Assembly: GCA_024500155.1 (NCBI GenBank)
Contig: CM044874.1
Location: forward strand, 6,463,001-6,527,000
Reading direction: 5' to 3'
DNA: 64,000 bases
Origin: Chenopodium formosanum
Taxonomy: Eukaryota; Streptophyta; Magnoliopsida; Caryophyllales; Amaranthaceae
Shown here piece by piece: positions 56,247 to 64,000 of the stretch (position 1 is its first letter; every line of letters begins with the position of its first letter). A model generated the notes under the pieces. The model was not told the origin of the DNA. It searched no databases and saw nothing but the letters and a program-made list of their open reading frames with translations. A program made the translations under genes and the position numbers.

Positions 56247-57587
56247 TCACACAAAATATTTCTTTAGTACTGCCGTGTTCCAGACGTTCTTCAATGGCTT
56301 TCCATCCATTGTCTCCAGGTAAAATGAACCTTGCGTTACCATATCTCTAACGCGATATGGTCCTTCCCAGTTTTTCGTTAACTTCCCATCTTCATTACCC
56401 CTTCCTGTTGCAGATGTTCTTCGCAGCACTAGATCTCCCTTAGTCAATGGCCGATAACTGACCCGTCTGTTATACGCCCTTGACATTCTATCTTTGTAAG
56501 CAGCTGATTTAACTGCTGCTTTCTCCCGCACTTCCGGTAGGAAATTCAGTTAATGTCGTAATAACAAATCATTTTGCTCTTCGCAGTAGTGCTGAATTCT
56601 AAATGTCGGCAACCCCACTTTTGCCAGCACTACCGCCTCTGTTCCAAAGACTAATGTGAAGGGTGATTCATCTATTGCTTCTTTGGCTGTTGTCCTATTT
56701 GCCCACAATATCTCAAGTATCAAGTTATCCCACAACACTTTTGCATCTTCAATTTTCTTTTTTATTGCCGTTATGATTTGCTTATTCGCCGCTTCTGCCA
56801 GACCGTTTGATTGCGGATGATAGACTGCCGCATATGCAAACTTGACCTTGTACATCGACAAGAGTTCCTTTATCGACTTACAGTCAAACTAAGATCCATG
56901 ATAAAAAAACCATTGCCATCGGCAGCCCGAACCTTGTGAAGATGTTTTTACAAATGAACTTTCTCACCTCTGATGCTGATATCTTTGTTACTGGTTCAGC
57001 CTCTATCCACTTTGTGAAATAATCTATGGAAACTAGAAGAAATTTTCTTCCACCTGTTGCAGATGGAAATGGCCCTACCATATCCATTCCCCATTAGGCA
57101 AATGGGACTGGATTAAGTATCGACATCAAATCATTTGGCGGTAAGTTGATAGCAGGTGCGAACTTCTGACATTTTTCACATACCGGATGACATCTTCATT
57201 CATAGTTGGCCAATAGTACCCCCTGCTCATTGCCTCTCGTGACAGAGCCCTTGCTCCGAGATGGTTATCGCAAGTACCCTCATGTATTTCTTCAATTAAC
57301 CTGGCAGATTCAAAATCCGTTATGCATCTCCATAACGGCAATGAAAAGCTTCTTTTATACAACTGCCCCTGGTGCATAATGAACCACACACTATCTTTTC
57401 GCAGCTTCCTCGATTCTCCCTTATCAAGTGGCAATGCCCCATATAAGAGAAATGCCAATATCTTATCGAACCACTGGGTGCCGAAATTGACACAGAGCAC
57501 TTGTTCTGATTCTTCATCTATACTCTTCTGCTTCAAGACTTCTACCAAGACTGTTCTTTCCAAGTCATTAAAATTCGTGCTGGCCAA
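56247..57587 (-). pseudogene. Element C integrase
   Basis: From 57587 the minus strand includes the zinc finger start HLGARALSREAMSRGYYWPT, but the CC half is degenerate (VKNVRSS). The core has the first Asp (MDMVGPFPSATGG) and the Glu (YHPQSNGLAEAANKQ); the segment with the second Asp is lost where the frame reads MVFLSWILV (56884 region). The C-terminus has GKLTKNWEGPYRVRDM and VWNTAVLKKYF, the GPY/F signature, ending at 56247. Frame changes occur near 57110 and 56870. Confidence 0.85.
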
Positions 57588-57977
57588 TCTGGCCAGAGCG
57601 TCGGCCTGCGCAATCTGTACCCTTGGTACCAGCCTGATCTCAAATTATTGCAGCTACGCTGCTAATTGTTTCATCTTAAGATACTTTATCATTGTCGGCT
57701 CTCTTGTTTCATATTCTCCAATATACTGATAGGACACTAGCTGAGAATCAGTTGTCAGAACTAGGTGAGAAAAAGTTGTCAAAACTAGCTGTTTTGTCTC
57801 TGTCGCTACCGACAGTTGAATTCCAGCTATAGTTGCTTCATATTCAGCCTCATTGTTGGTGGCCTTGAATTTAAACTTAATTGCATACTAAAAAATCTTC
57901 CCATATGGGGCCATTATAACTATTCCTGCCCCTGACCCTGTTGATGTTGCTGAACCATCCACCAAAATCTGCCAAGT
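57588..57977 (-). pseudogene. Element C RNase H
   Basis: After an intron-like insert the frame resumes ILVDGSATSTGSGAGIV, with the catalytic Asp of the DGSA motif present. NNEAEYEATIAGIQLSVATE follows, which has the catalytic Glu. A small duplication (LVLTTDSQLVS-like text near 57740-57790, with gttgtcagaactag and gttgtcaaaactag) and stops break the rest. Confidence 0.75.
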
Positions 57978-58094
57978 TATAAGCTGATAATAAATATTTC
58001 ATAACTTAAATATTTATTACAAAATGCTTTAAATATTAAATAAATTTTAAATTGTTTTGAAATAACGGATTTTAAATTATAAACCATTGAAAAC
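57978..58094 (-). other. 117-bp AT-rich intron-like insert in the RT/RNase H junction
   Basis: On the minus strand the insert starts GTTTTCAATGG and is flanked on both sides by ACTTGGCAG (58103-58095 and 57977-57969). Removal of insert plus one repeat (126 bases) joins GTWQ directly to ILVDGSA. It is strongly AT-rich with in-frame stops. GT at the start and AG at the end of the 126-base unit would allow splicing. A 9-bp direct repeat would also fit an insertion scar. Confidence 0.55.
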
Positions 58095-59340
58095 CTGCCA
58101 AGTGCCCAATGCTTCTTCTTCGTCACTATACGAGGTTTCTACAATGAAATCAGATAGGGCTTGTGGCTTTATTGATACCATGGGCTTATAGTGTATCTCA
58201 TACTGCGACAATTCTACTGCCCACTTTAACAACCGACCTGATGTATCCATCTTGTGCACCGATTTTTCCAATGGATGATTTGTCAGAACATCTATAGGAT
58301 GAGCATCAAAATACGGTCTCAATTTTCTGGCCGCTATCACTACTTCCGACGCCATTTTTTCAATCACAGAATATCTGCGTTCAGCTGCATTCAGAACGTG
58401 GCTAACAAAATATATCGGCATCTGCTGTTTCTTCCTTTCTACCAACATCACTGCAACTATCGTCTTCGGAGAAGCCGATATATACAATTGCAACAAATCT
58501 CCCCTTTCCGGCCTTGCCACCGTCGGAAGAGATCTCAAATGGTTCCTCACCACTTCTAGTGCATTGCTTTGCTCTTTCCCCCATTCAAATTCTTTGTTTT
58601 GCCGTAAGATCACAAAAAATGGGAGTGCCTTATCAGCTGACTTGGTGATGAATTGTGTTAACCCTGTCATTCTGCCAGTCAACCTTTGTATATCTCAAAT
58701 AGTTTTCGGCTGCTTCATCTCAAGTACCGGCATTCACTTTGTAAGGATTTGCATCTATTCCCCGTTCACTAACCATGAAAGCCAGAAACTTCCCTGATCG
58801 AACCCCAAACACACACTTTTCTGGATTCAACTTCATTTGATACTTCCGCAATGTCTCAAACATTTATCTTAAATCTGCTATGTGATCCTCCTTTTCTCTA
58901 CTCTTAACAATCGTATCATCTACATACACCTCCACATTTCGTCCCTTTTGCTTTTCAAAAATCTTGTCAACCAAAGTCGCCCCGGCATTTTTCAACCTAA
59001 ACGACATTGCCTTATAACAATACACTCCAGTGTCTGTTATAAAGGTCGTTTTTGCCCTATCAAGCTTATGAAGACTGACTTGGTGATACCCCGAGAATGC
59101 ATCTAAAAAATCTAGCATTGCGTGGCCGGAAGTGGAGTCCACCAATCTATCTATTCGGGGCAATGGATAACAATCCTTGGAACAAGCTTTGTTCAAATCA
59201 GTGAAGTCTACAAACATTCGCCATTTTCCTGTCGGCTTTCTCACCATTACAACATTCGCCAACCATTCCGGATATGTGCATGGTTCAATAAACCCTGCTG
59301 CTAGGAGTTTATTAACCTCAGCTTGTATGGCCTATATCTT
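58077..59340 (-). pseudogene. Element C reverse transcriptase
   Basis: RT motifs are readable in order: fingers MANVVMVRKPTGKWRMFVDF and LNKACSKDCYPLPRID; palm FLDAFSGYHQVSLHKLDRAK; catalytic EVYVDDTIVKS near 58940; then a frame change and MKLNPEKCVFGVRSG; then thumb/connection FEWGKEQSNALEVVRNHLRS, PIYFVSHVLNAAERRYS and RLLKWAVELSQYEIHYKP. YVDD is intact, but stops near 58863 and 58683 and a frameshift break the protein. Confidence 0.9.
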
Positions 59341-60507
59341 TTAAGTTGAGAAATTACGCTTTTTCTGCCTTATCAGCCTGAACCCTCTGTTTACATTCAA
59401 TTTATGTTCCATCACCTCAGGGTGTATCCCTGGCATCTTGCTTGCCGAGAAGGCAAAAACATCTGCGTTCTCACGCAACAAACTTATCAAATGGCATCTC
59501 ATATCAACATCCATATGTGCCCCAACCTTGACTATCCGACTTGAATCACCTGGCTGCAACTCAACTTGCACTAACTCTCCACCTAGCAACGGCCTTGGAG
59601 TTGCTTCCGGCCTCGTATCAAAATTACTCATGGCCAAATCCCATACCGTTGGCTCCAATTCCTTTTTAGGATTATTTGGCACCGGTCCATTCCCAACCGG
59701 ATTTTTCAAAGCTGTTACATAACAAGACTTTGCCATTACCTGTCCTCCGTGCACCTTTTCTACAGCCCCCAAATTCGACACATAAGCTATCGTCAGGTGA
59801 TATGTTGACACTACTGCCTGCACATCATGAATTATCGGCCTACCGATAATTGCATTATAAGCCGACAGTACAGTCACTACTAGGAATTCTGCCATCACAT
59901 CCCTCGCTTTCAGCCCATCACCCAGTCATACCGGTAGAACAACACTTCCTTCTGGTCTCACCGTTAATCCATTAAACCCAATAATTGGATAAGACACCTG
60001 CGTCAGATATTTCCTTCCAATCATCATCTCATTTAAAGCTTTCATGAACAGAACATTTGCAGAGCTGCCCCCATCCACCAGGACTCTTTTGATATCAGCC
60101 CCATTGATCTTTGTTATCAAAACCAACGGATCATCATGGGGGAAAACAACTCCCCTTGCATCCTCTTCCGTAAACACTACGCCAGGAATTGAAGTCGGGC
60201 GAGGACGTTTATTGGCATCTAGGGAATTTACTATATGACGGTGCTCAGACAGGTACTTCCTAGCCCTACTGATTGTTCCTCCATGCACCGGCCCTCCCGT
60301 TATCACATCTACCCCTCTTCCCTTTGATAACGGTGGCATTCCTCTACCTCCTTGTCGAACTATTCCACCCTGCGGCCTCTCTGGCCTTGCTTCTAACTGC
60401 TGCCTCTCAATCTGCCAGGGCGGCGGATGACTTCCTCCTGTACCCAACCGATACTGAGTTAAGTGCCCTATTCTTATCAACTCTTCTATGTTTTCCTTCA
60501 ATTGCAT
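59341..60507 (-). pseudogene. Element C protease and gag-pol linker
   Basis: Minus-strand frame 60507-59926 includes GVVFPHDDPLVLITKINGAD and the retropepsin RVLVDGGSSANVLF. D-G-G-S-S instead of D-T-G is common in this lineage, so it may be functional chemistry. After a stop the same frame continues with LSAYNAIIGRPIIHDVQAVV (protease end) and the RT lead-in MPGIHPEVMEHKLNVNRGFR, ending at 59341. Confidence 0.85.
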
Positions 60508-61744
60508 GCATTCTTAGGTATAATGACCCACATCCCTATGAAACATACAGTACTTCTTGACATCTCTCGGCCTTGCTTTCATTGGGATTAGTCTCACCCA
60601 TCCTTCTCTGTTTTGATTTACCGAATAAATTGCTGCTCTCGGTGGGTTCAGGGGTGTATACGAGCTGTATCCATTGGTGGCCTTGCAGCCTTAATTTCCT
60701 GCCGAATTCCTCCTCTACCTGGGGTCGGAGCTCTCAGCCTTCCACTTTCGGAGGCTGCACCTTTAGACTGATACTGCCCCTTACCGGAAGACACATTCTT
60801 GTTACTCGTTTTCATCAATTCTTCACTTTTGATGTAATCATGTGCTTTGTTAAAAGCGGCTGCCAATGTCGGAAAATTCTTTCTTGTGAGGTAGCGCTTG
60901 AATTCAGAGTCATTCAAGCCATTCATCAAAGCCATTACAACTATCTCCTGTTGCAACCTCGGAATTCTGTTTGCTTCATTGTTAAACCATTTGATATAAT
61001 CCCTCAAAACTCATCCAGCCTTTGCTCGACCGCCATCAATTCCCCTGAAGTTCTCTGTCACACGTTGTTGCTGATATACTACCCTACAAACATTTCTGTT
61101 AGCTTCTCAAAGCTGTCTACTATTCCATTTCCTAGGTTGTTAAACCAATCTGTTGCAGCCCCAGTCAAAGTGGTTGGAAAAACCTTACACCAAACGGCAC
61201 CCGAATTAGTGTACAGAATCATATGTCCCTCATAGGAAGTTATGTACCGACTAGGATCCCCTCTTCCATCGTACCGACATGTCGGCATTTTAATTTTCTC
61301 TATTAGCTGATATAGGATGCTCTGCGCAAACGGTGATGCCCTCAACTGGACTACTGTTCGCACCACACCTTGTTGCTGAGTCCCCGTACTTATAGCAGGA
61401 CCTGAGGATTGAGCTTCTAATTCCCAGCGAATAGGTTGTGATCTTATCGGCGACCTTTCATGTCAACGCCTTTGTGAACTTCCAGCTCGATTAAACTAAT
61501 TGTCATGATTTGTAATTGGCACCCCTCCTCCATCTTGGGTTGCTCCTACTTCCTTCCTTTTCTTGCTCATGGCACTCATTACCCTTACTGCCGTTTCCAA
61601 ATCCTCTGGTGTAAACTCAGCCATAGGATCTAGGTCCTCCCCACCTTGCCCTTCCGGGGTTAACGGCATATGAAATTGATTATCCTCCAAAGTATGGGTT
61701 TCGTCTTCAATCTCAATTTCTGAGTTCGGGACCCCAGCCCCCAC
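60508..61744 (-). pseudogene. Element C gag
   Basis: It starts with an acidic Pro-rich region (from 61744, ETAVRVMSAMSKKRKEVGAT). The capsid core is at 61366-61079 (WCKVFPTTLTGAATDWFNNL) and continues at 61007 (YIKWFNNEANRIPRLQQEIV, AFNKAHDYIKSEELM). Near 60515-60560 a zinc-knuckle variant C-x2-H-x4-H-x4-C (CMFHRDVGHYT then EC) is cut by a TAA. At least two frameshifts occur. Confidence 0.85.
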
Positions 61745-61854
61745 TATGACCTTCTGGTTAATAACCTTTTCGGCTATCGGCGTGCTCTGATTTTCAGGCT
61801 TTTTTTTTTAGAAAGAAGTGAGGTTCTTAGGCGATAGAAGCAATTGTGCAGCTT

Positions 61855-61872
61855 CCTCTCCTTCTAGCGCCA
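61855..61872 (-). other. primer-binding site of element C
   Basis: TGGCGCTAGAAGGAGAGG on the minus strand begins two bases from the LTR start at 61875. TGG pairs with a tRNA CCA end. The tRNA is not assigned. Confidence 0.7.
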
Positions 61873-61874
61873 AT

Positions 61875-62050
61875 TGTTCTTCAAGGATCCGACAACCCGG
61901 CTCCAAAGTCCAAAGCTCAAGTATGCAACCCGTTAATAAGCTCCTATCGGCCAGACGAGAACCTACACAAAGAGCAGAGATTAGCTAGCCCCAGGGTGAT
62001 CCGGGGATAACCACTCCGAAGACAAATTCATAAAGTGTTTAAGAAAGAGA

Positions 62051-62108
<58 letters not shown>

Positions 62109-62345
62109 ATAAATGCTAACCTCATTAATGAGGCTTAACCTACTATTTATATTAATCCTCATGACAGGTGGCTACATGGCATGCAAGGCTTTCCTCGCCA
62201 AGTGTCAAGTCAATATTGCCACGTGCCGAGTTCCGATAAGCCGATATGTCTGCTTTATGAAACATACCAGCCCATTTGATAATCATACTGAGCCCATATC
62301 CGCATTTTCTAAGATGTCGGCCCATTTTGCATATCTCCCCATACA
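61875..62345 (-). mobile_element. Element C 5' LTR (right copy)
   Basis: TGTTCTTCAAGGATCC to CCCCATACA on +, 471 bp, followed by ATTGT. Its GA microsatellite (62056-62106) is about twice as long as in the left LTR (49645-49668), which explains most of the length difference. Confidence 0.88.
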
Positions 62346-62483
62346 ATTGTTATTATTAATTATTATTTAAAAATAGAGCAGAACAGATTGGAGCAGAGCA
62401 GCCATTAAGAATGGGGCCTAATTAGTGTAAATTAAGTTGACTTGATTGAGCAATAAGTTAATTTAATTATATGGCATCAATAA

Positions 62484-62700
62484 TGTAGGCCTGATCATGG
62501 ATTGGATATCCGACCCGAAAGTGGATTTCGGATCGGATATCCGTATCCGAAAATACAGATATCGGATATCCGTATCCGAAAATACAGATATCTGATATCC
62601 GTATCCGAACCGAAATTTTCGGATATCTGAAAATCCGGATATCCGAAATTTTCAGATCGGATAGATCGGATATCCTATATCCAACTACTTTAATGACAAG
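62484..62700. repeat. GGATATCC/ATCCGTATCCGA palindrome-rich repeat (hAT-like subterminal region)
   Basis: About ten copies of GATATCCG/CGGATATC words lie in 200 bp, several as GGATATCC palindromes. This is like the subterminal repeats of plant hAT-type non-autonomous elements that begin near GGCCTGATCATGG (62489). A right terminus was not identified; GGGATATCTGGGCC at 63423 could be related. Confidence 0.5.
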
Positions 62701-63462
62701 TTTTATTTTAATGGAAAAATTGATATTTTTTTCCCATTTTTTATTAAAGAAAAAATAGAACAACACTAGAATACTTGATTAACAGTTCAAAAAGCATAAC
62801 TTATTAAGTTATTAATTTTATCCATTATTTGTAAGAAAAATTAAAACAATAAGTCAATAACAACTATATAACCCAGAAATTAGTTTCCAAAATCAAACCT
62901 AAAACCGATTAACTAATTCAAATTAATGGTAATAACAAAAGAGGAAAGAATAGCAGCACAAGGGAAGCAGGCCAAGCCGCCGGTGGTGGAGCCGTGGAGG
63001 AGCAAGGGAACGAACTCGGGTTGTCGCCACTGGTGGAGGAGCGAGGGAACGAACTCTAGTTGTCGTTGCCGCCGCTGGTGGAGGAGTGATGGAACTCATG
63101 TTGTCACCGCTTGTGGAGGAGTGATGGAAGTTGCGATTGATGGAGGAGTGATGGAAGTTGCGATTGATGGAGGAGTGATGGAAGTTGCGATTGATGGAGG
63201 AGTGAGTGAAGTCGCGCGCGACGTACTGGTGGAGTCGTGGAGGAGTGAGGGTGTGAGTTACAAGGAGAAAAGAGAGGAGAAAGAGGAGGATCTGAGAAGT
63301 GAGAACTTGAGAGGAGAGTTACATGTAGATCTAAGAAGAGGAAGGAGGGAGAAGAGGGGGGCCGTGATAATGAAGGGAATGAGTTAGGGTTTGCTCTTTG
63401 TTTGTTTAGTTATTAGAGCCAATGGGATATCTGGGCCTTGGGAAGTATTTAAGGTTTGCTGG
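62701..63462. repeat. AT-rich stretch, then GC-rich segment with a 27-bp minisatellite
   Basis: 62926-63387 is an open frame in purine-rich sequence. It contains three perfect 27-bp units (63115-63141, 63142-63168, 63169-63195) coding GGVMEVAID, plus related GGAGGAG units at 63000-63110. The protein is low complexity and has no homology I recognise, so I do not call a gene. It may be cargo of the adjoining hAT-like element. Confidence 0.5.
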
Positions 63463-64000
63463 TGTAGACACCCATTTGTGTCTCCCCAAAACCAAACCCG
63501 GTGATGAGTACCTTTCACATCGAATCATAATCGAATGAAACGAAGTGTGGAAAGGTCTAGTGTAGCGGAAAGTTTTATTTCTTTTCTTTTCTCCCTGTTT
63601 TGGAAAACTTTATTTTAAGAAAACAGTCAATCCAGTTTGGTTGGTCCATGATATGGGTCCAATAGTGGTGTAGTTGGATGGGGCTTTCAAAGACCTTTCC
63701 AACGATATATTATAAACCCAATTCCGATGAATATTGAGGAAGTTATGGCAGATTTACTAAATCAGGCCCGGTTTGAACTTTATGTACGGCCCAATGATCT
63801 AGGGGAGGGCCTAATATGATTTATCATTCCTATTGCAATTAGGAATGGTTTTAGTCTTCTAGAATCTTCTAGAAGGTTCTTTTCATTCCTAATTCAATTA
63901 CCATTGATAAATTGACTTTGTTGACTTTTCAGAGTTTTAATCAAGATCAAATAGCATTTTCAAAGAAATTATATTATTTTATCTTCCAATACGGGAAATT
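63463..64000. mobile_element. Element E family: start of a second LTR, cut by window end
   Basis: TGTAGACACCCATTTGTGTC matches the solo LTR at 43874 and stays alignable to the window end (GGTCCATGATATGGGTCCAA, TTCCAACGATATATTATA, CCAATTCCGATGAAT). The promoter and right end lie outside the window. Confidence 0.8.

Larger units (their letters stand above)
49468..62345 (-). mobile_element. Element C: Tat-type Ty3/Gypsy element with antisense ORF and 3' tandem array
   Basis: LTRs 49468-49907 and 61875-62345 are flanked by the perfect 5-bp duplication ATTGT (49463-49467, 62346-62350). A primer-site-like TGGCGCTAGAAGG on the minus strand adjoins the right LTR, so gag-pol runs from 61744 to 56247. 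A + strand ORF of the gypsy-type putative transposase family lies at 52290-55468, and a tandem array at 50140-51835 lies between it and the 3' LTR. LTR identity is about 90 percent by eye, and frameshifts are more numerous than in B, so C is older than B. Confidence 0.9.

Overview
This window is nuclear DNA of a flowering plant, most likely a eudicot. It holds one intron-rich plant gene followed by about 60 kb of nested transposable elements, with plant-type LTR retrotransposons, MULEs, hAT elements, Helitrons, MITEs and a tRNA-derived SINE. I could not place the species from sequence alone.

The only host gene I can support is at the left edge (1-3779, + strand). It is an 11-exon gene for a multi-pass transporter of the SLC35F/DUF914 family. 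Its first exon is cut by the window start, but the 324 visible codons read through without a break to a stop. From about 4 to 7.9 kb lie small decayed repeats: a SINE-like fragment, an LTR-promoter-like fragment, a hAT remnant and two inverted-repeat elements.

From 7.9 to 20.9 kb lies element A, an Athila-type Ty3/Gypsy element. It has a tRNA-Asp-type primer site, a broken gag-protease, and an ATHILA-type extra ORF. Reverse transcriptase, RNase H and integrase are all absent. Its 5' LTR is truncated and fused head-to-head to an inverted LTR of the same family. That inverted LTR carries a MULE with a perfect 9-bp target duplication, and a hAT element with a perfect 8-bp duplication interrupts the protease region. 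GC-rich palindromes (CGCCCGATCGGGCG type) occur in its LTRs and as a 14-copy spaced array ahead of the extra ORF. From 20.9 to 27.2 kb come a G-rich hAT-like element, Helitron ends, another inverted LTR fragment and a SINE.

Element D is a decayed Ty1/Copia element whose 189-bp LTRs lie at 27204 and 49119, almost 22 kb apart. Between them are two MITEs, a MULE nested in a MULE (31042-33106), a Tat-lineage Gypsy element B (33367-43776, minus strand, TSD GTACT) and a solo LTR E (43874-46036). Just beyond D is a second Tat-type element C (49468-62345, minus strand, TSD ATTGT). The right edge holds a hAT-like repeat, a 27-bp minisatellite and the start of a second E-family LTR.

The most interesting feature is the shared plan of B and C. 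Each has minus-strand gag-pol plus an intron-containing ORF of the gypsy-type putative transposase family on the opposite strand, between pol and the 3' LTR. In B this antisense ORF has its own palindromic TATA box and G-boxes upstream. In C the same interval carries about 22 tandem monomers, each with a polypurine-tract-like sequence and a hairpin. B also has a UAG with a CAA-UCA context and an immediate hairpin exactly at the protease/RT boundary, and its RT core has been replaced by a 176-bp copy of its own 3' noncoding region.
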